Source: Acerihabitans sp035013185 (GTDB lineage: Bacteria; Pseudomonadota; Gammaproteobacteria; Enterobacterales; Enterobacteriaceae). From it: 64,000 bases of DNA. The position numbers and the translations under genes were made by a program. Shown in pieces: positions 9,016 to 17,918 of the stretch; the first letter of the stretch is position 1, and every line of letters starts with the position of its first letter. The DNA is taken from the NCBI RefSeq assembly GCF_035013185.1, contig NZ_JAYGJO010000008.1, forward strand, positions 1-64,000. The letters are read 5' to 3'. The notes below the pieces were generated by a model. That model did no database searches and was not told the origin of the DNA. It worked only from the letters and a program-made list of their open reading frames with translations.

Positions 9016-9789
9016 CTACTTGTCCAGACTGAAAGTGTCGGCGTCCAGCGCGGCAGGAAAGGCTTTACGGTATTGCTGCAGTACCTCAAGTGACAAGGAG
9101 GCATCTAAACAGGTGGCGACCCCTGACTCGCCCTGGACCAGCACGGTGCCCATCGGGTCGATAATGCGACTATCACCGCTGTATTGATGTCCATTACCGT
9201 CGGTGCCGACACGGTTGCAGCCTGCCACATAGGCCTGATTTTCAATCGCGCGCGCCGCTAGCAGGGTTTGCCAGTGGAGGGCACGCGGTGCCGGCCAGTT
9301 GGCGACATACAGCGCCAAATCATAATCCCCAAGGTTACGTGACCATACCGGGAAACGCAGGTCGTAACAGACCTGTGGCAGGATGCGCCAGCCGCGCCAG
9401 GCTACGACCAGCCGTTGCTGACCAGCCTGGTAATAGTGGTGCTCATCAGCCATGCGAAATAGATGGCGCTTATCATAACAATGTACCTGTCCTTGCGGCT
9501 CCACCAATAAAAAGCGGTTCACCGCGCCGTCAGGAGTATGGATAGCTGCGCTGCCGGCAATCATGGCATCGGTTGTTTTGGCCCATTGTCGCATCCACGC
9601 CACGACCCGATCCTGGGACAGGGCGCAGCCCGCCGTCTCCATGGCAAAACCGGTGGTGAACATTTCCGGTAATACAATCAGATCGCGACCGCTGGCGGCG
9701 GCCAACAGGGGGTCAAAATAGGCCAGGTTCGCCTCGCCATCCATCCAGGTCAACGGCTGCTGCAACAGGCTGATATTCAAAGTTGACAT
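9016..9789 (-). CDS. yafV: Omega-amidase YafV (Nit2 type)
   Basis: YafV-type enzymes of the nitrilase superfamily hydrolyse alpha-ketoglutaramate and alpha-ketosuccinamate. The protein has 257 residues (E. coli 256). The catalytic triad is visible: glutamate in IVLPEMFTTGF, lysine in YDKRHLF and cysteine in QVCYDLRFPVW. The start lies inside the end of the aminotransferase gene, a 13-base overlap, with GGAG just upstream, so translation is probably coupled. The pair fits a glutamine-transaminase/omega-amidase module: the aminotransferase uses glutamine and the amidase removes the ketoglutaramate by-product. Confidence 0.92.
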   Translation of the reverse strand: MSTLNISLLQQPLTWMDGEANLAYFDPLLAAASGRDLIVLPEMFTTGFAMETAGCALSQDRVVAWMRQWAKTTDAMIAGSAAIHTPDGAVNRFLLVEPQGQVHCYDKRHLFRMADEHHYYQAGQQRLVVAWRGWRILPQVCYDLRFPVWSRNLGDYDLALYVANWPAPRALHWQTLLAARAIENQAYVAGCNRVGTDGNGHQYSGDSRIIDPMGTVLVQGESGVATCLDASLSLEVLQQYRKAFPAALDADTFSLDK

Positions 9790-10937
9790 AAACGCTCCGC
9801 GGCGGCGTCAAGGGTGGCATCTTGCTTGGCAAAGCACAGACGGATTAATTTGTGCGGGAATGGATCGGCACAGAACACCGACAGAGGAATTGCCGCCACC
9901 CCGGCGTTGATGGTCATCCACTCGCAGAAAGAGACATCGTCCATGTCGGAGATAGCGCTGTAATCAGCCAGCAGAAAATAGGTCCCTTCACAGGGCAGCA
10001 ATTCCAGCCGGCTGGGTGCTAGGGCTTGTACCAGATGATCCCGACGGTCGCGATAGAATTCGGGTAGGCTGCGCCAATGCTCCGGCTCGGCGCGCAGCAT
10101 ATCCGCCAGGGCCAACTGGGCCGGAGTGTTGACGGAAAAGGTCAGGTATTGATGGACCTTACGTACCTCGGCGCTAAGCGCCGGCGGTGCCACACAATAA
10201 CCCACTTTCCACCCGGTCATATGATAGGTCTTGCCAAACGACGAAACGGCAACCGATCGCTGCCGCAGCCCTGGATGGGCCAGTACGCTGGCGTGGCCGC
10301 CGGCGGCAAAACAGATATGCTCATAAACTTCGTCGCTCAGTACATAGATTTCCCGCGCGGCAATAGCCTGCCACAGTTGTTCGAAATCTGCCGCTTGCCA
10401 GACGGTGGCGGACGGATTGTGCGGCGTATTGAGGATCACCAGCCGGGTACGGTCGGTTAGCCTGGCACGGAAGTCTGCCCAGTCCACGCGAAACGTCGGC
10501 GGTTGCAGTGCGATACGGTGGTTGATACCACCGGCCAGGGTCACTGCTGGCGCATAGCTGTCGTAGCTGGGATCAAAGCTGATGACTTCGTCGCCGGTAC
10601 GTACCAACGCGCTGATGGCCGCAAACAGGGCCTCGGTGGCGCCGGCGGTGACGGTAATATCCCGATCCGGGTCAGGGCGCCAGCCATAAATGAGTTCGGT
10701 TTTATCGGCAATCGCCGCACGCAGGGGGGCCGCCCCGGTCATGGGGGCATATTGATTAGCGCCCTGGTTGACATGATGTGCTAGCCGCGATTTCAGATAT
10801 TCCGGCCCATCATAATCGGGGAAACCTTGCGACAGATTAATCGCCTGGTGGCGCTGCGCCAGGGCGCTCATCTGGGTGAAAATGGTGGTGCCCAACGCGG
10901 GGAGTTTACTTTCTGGAATCAAGGTTCTACTGCTCAT
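9777..10937 (-). CDS. ybdL: Methionine/glutamine aminotransferase YbdL type
   Basis: This PLP-dependent class I/II aminotransferase has 386 residues, the same as E. coli YbdL, which acts on methionine and aromatic amino acids. The PLP lysine is K236 in SSFGKTYHMTGWKVGY. Other cofactor contacts are NTPHNPSATVW (about 170-180) and SDEVYEH (D202). The C-terminal arginine that holds the substrate carboxylate is in KLIRLCFAK. In E. coli ybdL and yafV are far apart; here they overlap. That supports a joint role in methionine salvage (transamination of ketomethiobutyrate). Confidence 0.92.
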   Translation of the reverse strand: MSSRTLIPESKLPALGTTIFTQMSALAQRHQAINLSQGFPDYDGPEYLKSRLAHHVNQGANQYAPMTGAAPLRAAIADKTELIYGWRPDPDRDITVTAGATEALFAAISALVRTGDEVISFDPSYDSYAPAVTLAGGINHRIALQPPTFRVDWADFRARLTDRTRLVILNTPHNPSATVWQAADFEQLWQAIAAREIYVLSDEVYEHICFAAGGHASVLAHPGLRQRSVAVSSFGKTYHMTGWKVGYCVAPPALSAEVRKVHQYLTFSVNTPAQLALADMLRAEPEHWRSLPEFYRDRRDHLVQALAPSRLELLPCEGTYFLLADYSAISDMDDVSFCEWMTINAGVAAIPLSVFCADPFPHKLIRLCFAKQDATLDAAAERLCQL

Positions 10938-11070
10938 GGCTCATTACCACTCTCAAAAGCCGGTTTTTAAACCAATATAACACGCTCAGCGCAATTGACA
11001 ATCAGGACGTATAGATGGGTAAACGGCTAAACTGGTGGAGCTTTTTATTGAGGGTAGTCATCAATAACCG

Positions 11071-11697
11071 GGTTGCATTCTTATCATGGAAAGGTTTGAC
11101 ATCATTGTACAGCGTCGGCTGGTGATGGAAGATTTTTGCGTCTTGAAATGCGATCCTCAGAAAAAAAATATCAGGGTTCCTATGAGGAAATTGCCGATGC
11201 CATCGCGTTGTATACCGGGAGTGGGGCTGAAAGCGCAAAATTTTTCAACTACGTCGCGTTCAGCTGTATGGTGGGTAATGGCGACGCGCATTTGAAAAAT
11301 TTTGCGTTGCTAAGCGATCCTTTTCAGCCCGAGGAACGCTGGCTGGTGCCGATGTATGATGTTGTCTGCACCCATATATACCCAACCGATGATCAACCGA
11401 TGATCAACCGATGATCATAAGTTGGCGTTATCGCTTAATAAAAGTAAAGCATTCCCGAATATCGATGGCTTATTGGCGTTCGCTCATTGGCTAAAGGTTG
11501 TCAAACCTCAGGATAAGCTGGCTGCCATGGCGGAGATGATAAATGACTACCTCGTTCATAATGGTATCGATGAAATATTTTCGGCGCTGGCGCAGTCCGT
11601 CAGAAAAAGCATCAGCCATTCCATGTCGACCAATAATGTATTCGTGCGGTTCGACGTGAAAAGAGCAAAACGGCGTAAAAGCGATAAGTTACTGTAG
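11071..11697 (+). pseudogene. hipA-like kinase remnant, truncated and frameshifted
   Basis: Three reading frames together encode the C-terminal half of a HipA-type serine/threonine kinase. The pieces are LIMERFD...RRLVMEDFC (from 11071), KKYQGSYEEIADAI...GNGDAHLKNFALL...PMYDVV (11136-11414) and KLALSLNKSKAFPN onward (to 11697). The HipA catalytic-loop motif GNGDAHLKNF is intact. The first break lies at an eight-A run at 11161-11168; one extra A would restore the frame. The second is an 11-bp triplication at 11384-11416. A stop at 11065 and no N-terminal half upstream show a 5' deletion. No hipB is present. Confidence 0.82.
11384..11416. repeat. 11-bp triplication inside the hipA remnant
   Basis: The unit AACCGATGATC occurs three times without interruption. 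One copy would give the continuous reading YPTDDHKLALSLN across the junction. Two additional copies (22 bases) shift the frame, and four copies in total would restore it. Confidence 0.93.
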
Positions 11698-11938
11698 ATA
11701 TGTTCGATTTACCGGCAAAACTTGCGATCGGTGGTTGAAAAAGAGTCGATTTTGTTTTCAATTTCCTTGCCTAGATTTATAACCTGGCTCACAAACAGTG
11801 ATTTTTATGTGGTAACGCAAGCCGAGAAAGCCAACTTTGCTTCTCGCGGTTTCGCCAATCCGGTAAACTGGCAACTGGGATCATTAACATATACCCAAAA
11901 TATGAAGGGTGTGTACTCCAGCATATACCGAGGAATTC

Positions 11939-12526
11939 ATGTATCAGGACTTGATTCGCAGTGAACTTAACGAAGCCGCAGCCACCTTGGCCAACTTTCT
12001 TGCCGATGACCGCCATATTCAAAGCGTGGAAGATGCCGCCACCCTTATCGCCGCCTCTTTCAAGAACGGGGGCAAAGTGCTCTCCTGCGGCAATGGCGGA
12101 TCTCATTGTGATGCCATGCATTTTGCCGAGGAACTGACCGGCCGTTATCGCGACAATCGGCCAGCCTACCCAGCCATCGCCATTTCCGATCCTAGCCACT
12201 TGTCTTGCGTCAGCAACGATTTTGGCTATGATTTTGTGTTTTCACGTTATATCGAAGCGCTCGGCAATCAGGGTGATGTGCTGCTCGGTATCTCTACTTC
12301 TGGTAATTCGGCCAACATTATTCGCGCCATCGCAGCGGCACGCGCCAAGGGCATGAAAGTCATTGTGCTCACGGGCAAGGACGGCGGCAAGATGGCCGGC
12401 ACCTCTGATGTTGAAATTTGTGTGCCGCACTTTGGTTACGCCGATCGTATCCAGGAAATTCATATCAAAGTGATCCATATTCTGATTCAACTGATAGAAA
12501 AAGAGATGGCGGCAACAGCAGCATAG
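11939..12526 (+). CDS. gmhA: Phosphoheptose isomerase (sedoheptulose 7-phosphate isomerase)
   Basis: GmhA (LpcA) converts sedoheptulose 7-phosphate to D-glycero-D-manno-heptose 7-phosphate, the first step of heptose synthesis for the LPS inner core. It has 195 residues (E. coli 192) and is very similar throughout. The SIS-domain motifs are SCGNGGSHCDAMHFAEELTG near 50-70 and GISTSGNSANIIRAI near 117-131, followed by LTGKDGGKMAG. The start MYQDL at 11939 matches E. coli, with GAGG 6 bases upstream; the frame is open further upstream but has no support there. Confidence 0.96.
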   Translation: MYQDLIRSELNEAAATLANFLADDRHIQSVEDAATLIAASFKNGGKVLSCGNGGSHCDAMHFAEELTGRYRDNRPAYPAIAISDPSHLSCVSNDFGYDFVFSRYIEALGNQGDVLLGISTSGNSANIIRAIAAARAKGMKVIVLTGKDGGKMAGTSDVEICVPHFGYADRIQEIHIKVIHILIQLIEKEMAATAA

Positions 12527-12574
12527 CTCCGGCGTTGAAACAACGCGTCAGGTGATTTGGTAAGGAGAGGGGTC

Positions 12575-13342
12575 ATGTGTGAACTGCTCGGAATGAGTGC
12601 CAATGTACCGACGGACATTTGCTTCAGTTTTACCGGGTTAGTGCAACGAGGGGGTGGCACCGGGCCGCACAAGGATGGATGGGGCATCACCTTTTATGAA
12701 GGGCTGGGCTGCCGGACCTTCAAAGATCCATTGCCCAGTTTTAATTCACCAATTGCCCGGCTGGTGCAGGATTATCCGATCAAATCCTGCGCGGTGATAT
12801 CGCATATCCGCCAGGCCAATCGCGGTAAGGTGGCACTGGAGAACACGCATCCTTTCACCCGTGAATTATGGGGCCGTAACTGGACCTTTGCCCACAATGG
12901 TCAGCTAAAAAGCTATAAGCAGCTAAAAACCGGATCCTACCGGCCGGTGGGACAGACCGACAGTGAATATGCCTTTTGCTGGCTGTTGGCACTGCTGGCG
13001 GAGCGTTATCCACGCACACCGGCTAACTGGCCGGCGGTGTTTCGTTATATTGCACTGCTGGCGGATGAATTGCGACAAAAGGGCATATTTAACATGCTGT
13101 TATCCGATGGTCAATTTGTCATGGGATATTGTTCAACACATTTATACTGGATCACTCGTCGGGCACCGTTCGGCAAGGCTACGTTACTCGATCAGGATGT
13201 GGAGATTGATTTTCAGCGGCAAACCACGCCTCATGATGTGGTGACGGTGATTGCCACGCAGCCGTTGACCGGCAATGAAACCTGGCACCGGGTAGCGCCA
13301 GGGGAGAGTGTATTATTTCGGTTGGGTGAGCGCGAACTGTGA
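12575..13342 (+). CDS. yafJ: YafJ, class II glutamine amidotransferase family protein
   Basis: This protein has 255 residues, the E. coli YafJ length. It starts MCELLGMSAN, so cleavage of methionine exposes Cys2, the N-terminal nucleophile of class II glutamine amidotransferases. HIRQANRGKVALENTHPF and TFAHNGQL, typical of the glutaminase domain, are present. There is no synthetase domain, so the acceptor substrate is unknown. AAGGAGAGG lies 7 bases before the ATG. The final 30 bases overlap the end of yafK on the other strand. Confidence 0.94.
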   Translation: MCELLGMSANVPTDICFSFTGLVQRGGGTGPHKDGWGITFYEGLGCRTFKDPLPSFNSPIARLVQDYPIKSCAVISHIRQANRGKVALENTHPFTRELWGRNWTFAHNGQLKSYKQLKTGSYRPVGQTDSEYAFCWLLALLAERYPRTPANWPAVFRYIALLADELRQKGIFNMLLSDGQFVMGYCSTHLYWITRRAPFGKATLLDQDVEIDFQRQTTPHDVVTVIATQPLTGNETWHRVAPGESVLFRLGEREL

Positions 13343-14044
13343 TACCGCCGGCGTACCGCTGTGCAACTGCAGCGGTGGGCTCACGGCATATTGCCCATTC
13401 ACCACCGCCACCGCTGGTGGCTGGTGGTAACGGGCAAAAAAGGCATACCCTGGCTCCAGGGAACGCCAGAATGAATAATAGTTTGAAAGGCGGTGACGCT
13501 GTAAATTTGCCTCGGTCATGCGGAACGGGAAAATATTAATTTTCACCTCGGCCTGACCGTTTAATAATGCGGCGTCAACGTAACGATATATGTCAGCAAT
13601 ATAACTGTTGGTCATGGCGTAACAGCCAATGGAACGACAGTCGCCATGGATCATCAGCATGGCGCCCGAATACCCCTGGTACCGGTCATAGTCATTGGGA
13701 AAACCAATATTTATCGCCCGATAGTAATGGCTGTTAGGGTTCAGATTGCGGTGGGTAATGCTGTAAAAACCTTCCGGGCTTTTGAAATCCCCTTCTCGGC
13801 GTTTAGGGCCCAGTCCGCCGGAAAAGTCACAAATCCGGTAGCTGTCAAGCAGGCGATATTCATTACCGACCTTGGCATAGAGTTCCAGGGTTCGCTCTTC
13901 TTTAAATATCTGAATAAAAACCGGTGATCCGATTAATTGTGCCTTTAATTCTTTGGATAGCTGCGGCTGCCCACTGGCATAACTGACTGACGTCATTGCC
14001 GCTATGCAAAACAACATCGCAAATAACTGTGCGATTTTGCCCAT
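13313..14044 (-). CDS. yafK: YafK/DpaA, YkuD-domain peptidoglycan-lipoprotein amidase
   Basis: The protein has 243 residues (E. coli 246) and a signal peptide cut near SYA. It carries a YkuD (L,D-transpeptidase) domain with the catalytic motif HGDCRSIGCYAMTN, H133 and C141. In E. coli this protein (also called LdtF or DpaA) detaches Braun lipoprotein from peptidoglycan instead of forming crosslinks; the same periplasmic role is inferred here. The PVFIQIFKEERTLELY and GDFKSPEGFYSI segments match the E. coli protein. It converges on yafJ with a 30-base tail-to-tail overlap. Confidence 0.93.
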   Translation of the reverse strand: MGKIAQLFAMLFCIAAMTSVSYASGQPQLSKELKAQLIGSPVFIQIFKEERTLELYAKVGNEYRLLDSYRICDFSGGLGPKRREGDFKSPEGFYSITHRNLNPNSHYYRAINIGFPNDYDRYQGYSGAMLMIHGDCRSIGCYAMTNSYIADIYRYVDAALLNGQAEVKINIFPFRMTEANLQRHRLSNYYSFWRSLEPGYAFFARYHQPPAVAVVNGQYAVSPPLQLHSGTPAVSQFALTQPK

Positions 14045-14196
14045 TATTATTCCTGCGTAGTCATATTAAATAAGATGCCAGGCAACGGTCGTTGGCGGCA
14101 AACCCTAGAAACGTCAAGTAAAACAAATAAAACAGCGACAAGATAGCACCACCGGCATATTTATCAAGATACGTTTTGTATAAATTGATCTTCTTA

Positions 14197-14212
14197 CTGT
14201 ATACTTATACAG
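14197..14212 (+). promoter_or_regulatory. LexA (SOS) box upstream of dinB
   Basis: CTGTATACTTATACAG fits the LexA consensus CTGT-N8-ACAG exactly. It lies 16 bases before the dinB start, as expected for an SOS-controlled gene. Confidence 0.93.
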
Positions 14213-14228
14213 TTGAAGGGGGGGGTGG

Positions 14229-15299
14229 ATGCGTAAAATCATACATGTTGATATGGATTGTTTCTTCGCAGCGGTTGAAATGCGCGACAATCCGACGCTA
14301 CGCGACATCCCGCTGGCCATCGGCGGCAGCGCGGACCGGCGCGGCGTGATCAGTACCGCTAATTATCCGGCGCGGGTTTATGGCGTGCATAGCGCCATGT
14401 CGACCGCCATGGCGCTGAAGCTTTGTCCGCACCTTACGTTGCTGCCTGGGCGCATGGCGGCTTATAAAGAGGCATCTGAACATATCAGGCGTATTTTTAG
14501 CCGTTATACGTCATTGATTGAACCCTTATCGCTGGACGAAGCCTACCTGGATGTCACTGACAGCGACTGCTGTAGCGGCTCGGCGACCCTAATGGCCCAG
14601 GCTATTCGTCAAAACATTGCCGATGAGTTGGATCTCACCGCGTCGGCCGGCGTGGCACCAGTAAAATTTTTGGCTAAAATCGCCTCTGAATTCAACAAAC
14701 CCAATGGACAATTTGTTATCACTCCAGAACGGGTACCGCTATTTTTGGCACAACTCGATCTGGGTAAAATTCCGGGAGTGGGCAAAGTCACCGCCAAAAA
14801 ACTCGCCGATATGGGACTGATAACCTGTGCCGATGTGCAGCGTTACGATCTGGCGGCGTTGCTAAAACAGTTTGGCAAGTTTGGTCGGGTGTTGTGGGAA
14901 CGATCGCAGGGAATCGATCAACGCGAGGTATCCTCGGATCGTCTGCGTAAATCAGTAGGGGTGGAGCATACCCTGGCGGAAGATATCGGCGATTGGGCCG
15001 ACTGCGTGGCAATTATTGAACAACTCTACCCCGAACTTGAGCGGCGGCTGGCAAAGGTCAGACCGGATCTGCTGATCGCCCGACAGGGCATTAAACTTAA
15101 ATTTGCCGATTTCCAGCAAACCACACAGGAACATGTATGGCCGCGCCTGCATAAGCAAGATTTGATCGCTATTGCGCGTCAGGCGTGGGAGCAGCGCCGC
15201 GGCGATCGTGGTGTACGGCTGGTGGGGTTGCATGTCACGTTGATCGACCCGCAAATTGAGCGTCAGCTGATGCTCAGGTGGGAAGATGATATGCCGTAA
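14229..15299 (+). CDS. dinB: DNA polymerase IV
   Basis: Pol IV is the Y-family translesion polymerase of the SOS response. It has 356 residues (E. coli 351) and aligns without gaps over the palm. The metal-binding residues are D8 in VDMDCFF and D103/E104 in SLDEAYLDV. The steric-gate region DCFFAAVE and the thumb motif KIPGVGKVTAKKL are present. The C-terminus lacks the usual E. coli beta-clamp motif ending (QLVLGL) and instead reads QLMLRWEDDMP, which keeps a QLML clamp-like core. The perfect LexA box upstream predicts DNA-damage induction. Confidence 0.96.
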   Translation: MRKIIHVDMDCFFAAVEMRDNPTLRDIPLAIGGSADRRGVISTANYPARVYGVHSAMSTAMALKLCPHLTLLPGRMAAYKEASEHIRRIFSRYTSLIEPLSLDEAYLDVTDSDCCSGSATLMAQAIRQNIADELDLTASAGVAPVKFLAKIASEFNKPNGQFVITPERVPLFLAQLDLGKIPGVGKVTAKKLADMGLITCADVQRYDLAALLKQFGKFGRVLWERSQGIDQREVSSDRLRKSVGVEHTLAEDIGDWADCVAIIEQLYPELERRLAKVRPDLLIARQGIKLKFADFQQTTQEHVWPRLHKQDLIAIARQAWEQRRGDRGVRLVGLHVTLIDPQIERQLMLRWEDDMP

Positions 15300-15302
15300 C
15301 AA

Positions 15303-15600
15303 GGTATCCCGTCATACTTCACGTTGCAGATGCGTTGGCTTTCCTCGCTCACCCCAGTCACTTACAAAAGTAAGCTCCTGGGATTTGCTGCGTTGCCGCC
15401 TTCCTGCCACGCGAATTATTTAGGGTATCCCGTCATACTTCACGTTGCAGATGCGTTGGCTTTCCTCGCTCACCCCAGTCACTTACAAAAGTAAGCTCCT
15501 GGGATTTGCTGCGTTGCCGCCTTCCTGCCACGCGAATTATTTAGGGTATCCCGTCATACTTCACGTTGCAGATGCGTTGGCTTTCCTGCAACGTGAAATC
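15303..15600. repeat. 121-bp tandem intergenic repeat, two full copies and a shortened third
   Basis: Two copies with an exact 121-bp period (15303-15423, 15424-15544) are followed by a third that shares the first 40 or so bases and then jumps to CTGCAACGTGAAATCG. In the third copy the ends CTTCACGTTGCAG and CTGCAACGTGAAATC form an inverted repeat, as in a collapsed palindromic element. The sequence resembles the GTCATACTTCAAGTTGC-type intergenic repeats of Serratia and Yersinia. It separates dinB from the 3' end of pepD. Confidence 0.9.
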
Positions 15601-15615
15601 GTTAGGCTATCGCGG

Positions 15616-17076
15616 TCAGTCTTTTTCAGGGATGGCTTTGAGCAGCGCAGTCAGCAGGGTCCAGTATTGGCCGACACTTTTGATATGCACCTGTTCATCC
15701 GGCGAGTGTGGACCGGTAATGGTCGGCCCGATAGATACCATATCCATTAGCGGGTAGGGCTTTTTAAATAAACCACATTCCAGCCCGGCGTGGATGACCT
15801 GAATATTCGGGGTTTTATTAAACAGCTTTTGATAGGTTTCACGCACCAAATGCATCACCGGTGAATTAGCGTCCGGTTTCCAGCCCGGGTAACTGCCCTT
15901 GGCGGCGGTTTGTGCACCAGCCAAGCTACCCAACGCGGTTAACATTCCGACCACATCGTCTTTACCGCTGTCAATCAGTGAACGGATCAGGCAGCGGATA
16001 TGAGCCTGCTCCGGCTCCATGGACACCACGCCGACGTTGAGCGAGGTTTCCACCACGCCTTTCACGTCATCGCTAAAACGAATGACGCCGTTGGGCATGG
16101 CGTTGAGCAGGGCGATAAACCGATCGCTGGTGACTTTGGTCAGCACCGGGGCGTCTGGGGTTATGGGGTCAATTTGAATTGCCAGCTTTTTCTCAACCGC
16201 CGCCAGTTCACTTTTAATCACCGACAGGAAACTCTGCGCCAGTTGGCTTAGGCTTTCGGCGTTTTCTTGTGGTAGGGCCAGCGTCGCATAGGCTTCGCGC
16301 GGAATAGCATTGCGCAGCGTGCCGCCGTTGAAATCGATGAGTTGGATATCCAGCGCATGAGCCTGTTTTGACAGGAAGCGTGCCAGCAGCTTATTGGCAT
16401 TGCCTAATCCCTTATGGATATCACCGCCGGAATGCCCTCCTTTGAGGCCTTTAATGGTGAGCTTCAACACGTGATAGCCCGCTGGTACTGCTTCGCGCTC
16501 CAGAGGCAGGATGGTTTTAAAATCAACCCCGCCGGCGCAACCCATATAAATCTCGCCCTCTTCTTCTGAATCGGTATTGATCAGAATATCGCCTTGCAGC
16601 CAGCCTGGCTGCAGACCAAAGGCACCAGCCATACCGGTTTCTTCGGTCATGGTCAGTAATACTTCCAGTGGACCGTGTTGTACCCCATCATCCGCCAGCA
16701 CTGCCAGCGCTGATGCCATGCCGATACCATTATCGGCACCAAGGGTTGTGCCGCGCGCTTTTACCCAATCGCCATCTACATACGGTTGAATGGGATCGCG
16801 AGTAAAATCATGAAGGGTCTCGTTGTTTTTTTGCGGCACCATATCCAAATGCGCCTGTAACACCACCGGACGACGTTTTTCATAACCCGGCGTTGCGGGT
16901 TTACGCAGCAGGATATTGCCAACCTCGTCGCGTTCCCCGTGCAACCCTTTTTCCTGTGCCCAGCGCATAATATGGCTGGCTAAGGCTTCCTCATGATACG
17001 AGGGGTGTGGAATGGAGCAAATTTTGGCAAAAATTTGCCATAATGGCTGAGGCGAAAGTTGAGTCAGTTCAGACAC
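15616..17076 (-). CDS. pepD: Aminoacyl-histidine dipeptidase (peptidase D)
   Basis: PepD is a cytosolic zinc dipeptidase of family M20 that splits Xaa-His and other dipeptides. It has 486 residues (E. coli 485). Metal-binding motifs are VLQAHLDMVPQ (about 70-80), GADNGIGMASALA (about 117-130) and LTMTEETGMAGA with the general-base glutamates, then NTDSEEEGEIYMG. The distal histidine is in VIHAGLECGLF. The start is GTG at 17076, preceded by AGGAG. It is divergent from gpt, as in E. coli. Confidence 0.95.
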   Translation of the reverse strand: MSELTQLSPQPLWQIFAKICSIPHPSYHEEALASHIMRWAQEKGLHGERDEVGNILLRKPATPGYEKRRPVVLQAHLDMVPQKNNETLHDFTRDPIQPYVDGDWVKARGTTLGADNGIGMASALAVLADDGVQHGPLEVLLTMTEETGMAGAFGLQPGWLQGDILINTDSEEEGEIYMGCAGGVDFKTILPLEREAVPAGYHVLKLTIKGLKGGHSGGDIHKGLGNANKLLARFLSKQAHALDIQLIDFNGGTLRNAIPREAYATLALPQENAESLSQLAQSFLSVIKSELAAVEKKLAIQIDPITPDAPVLTKVTSDRFIALLNAMPNGVIRFSDDVKGVVETSLNVGVVSMEPEQAHIRCLIRSLIDSGKDDVVGMLTALGSLAGAQTAAKGSYPGWKPDANSPVMHLVRETYQKLFNKTPNIQVIHAGLECGLFKKPYPLMDMVSIGPTITGPHSPDEQVHIKSVGQYWTLLTALLKAIPEKD

Positions 17077-17309
17077 GATAATAACTCCTGTTACAACCTA
17101 AGACCCGGTCTGCGCGTTTTTCACCGCGTTCAGACGGTCTGATGGTTACCAAAGACGAAAGAAAGCATACCACTTTAGCCTGAATAATGGTGAAAGTGCG
17201 CTTAAAAAGGGCGGTAGCGCTGGTATTTCGTTGATGGCGTCTTTATAATCTCGCGCAACCTTTTTCCCCTGTACTTTTAAGCCGGCCCAATCCGGCTGGG
17301 ACAGCATTT

Positions 17310-17768
17310 ATGAGCGAAAAATACGTCGTAACCTGGGATATGTTGCAAATCCAGGCGCGGAAACTGGCCGAACGGCTACTGCCCGCAAATCAGTGGAAAG
17401 GCATTATTGCGGTCAGCCGCGGTGGTTTGGTCCCTGGGTCACTGTTGGCGCGCGAATTGAATATTCGCCACGTTGATACGGTTTGCATCTCCAGCTACGA
17501 CCATAACAACCAGCGTGAACTGACGGTGCTTAAACGTGCTGAAGGCGATGGTGAAGGTTTTATCGTTATTGACGACCTGGTGGATACCGGTGGAACCGCT
17601 AAAGCGATCCGTGACATGTATCCAAAAGCGCATTTCGTTACCATTTTTGCCAAGCCGGCCGGCCGGCCGCTGGTGGATGACTATATGGTCGATATCCCGC
17701 AAGACACCTGGATTGAACAACCCTGGGACATGGGTGTGGTATTTATCCCGCCGTTGGTGGGAAAATAA
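17310..17768 (+). CDS. gpt: Xanthine-guanine phosphoribosyltransferase
   Basis: Gpt salvages guanine and xanthine by transfer to PRPP and is weakly membrane associated. It has 152 residues, the same as E. coli. The PRPP-binding motif is VIDDLVDTGGTAKAIRDMY at about 84-102, and AVSRGGLVPGSLLAREL is the N-terminal phosphate loop. The C-terminus DTWIEQPWDMGVVFIPPLVGK carries the base-binding tryptophan. A strong terminator follows. Confidence 0.96.
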   Translation: MSEKYVVTWDMLQIQARKLAERLLPANQWKGIIAVSRGGLVPGSLLARELNIRHVDTVCISSYDHNNQRELTVLKRAEGDGEGFIVIDDLVDTGGTAKAIRDMYPKAHFVTIFAKPAGRPLVDDYMVDIPQDTWIEQPWDMGVVFIPPLVGK

Positions 17769-17813
17769 GCCTGGATAAATAGTGAGCTTAATCAACCCAT
17801 AACGATTTCGTTT

Positions 17814-17841
17814 AACGCCCGACACTGTCGGGCGTTTGTTT
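17814..17841 (+). terminator. Rho-independent terminator after gpt
   Basis: The stem AACGCCCGAC / GTCGGGCGTT with a three-base loop is followed by TGTTTT. It lies 45 bases past the gpt stop. Confidence 0.88.
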
Positions 17842-17918
17842 TATTGTCCCTTAATGGTCAATCTTGCTAAGATTAGCCTTAATTATGGCAAAAACGACTG
17901 TGCGGAGGCGAAGGCTTA

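Noticed and set aside
11722..11964. 80-codon frame before gmhA
   Set aside because: No ribosome-binding site, no recognisable family, and it overlaps the gmhA start in another frame; most likely the gmhA leader.
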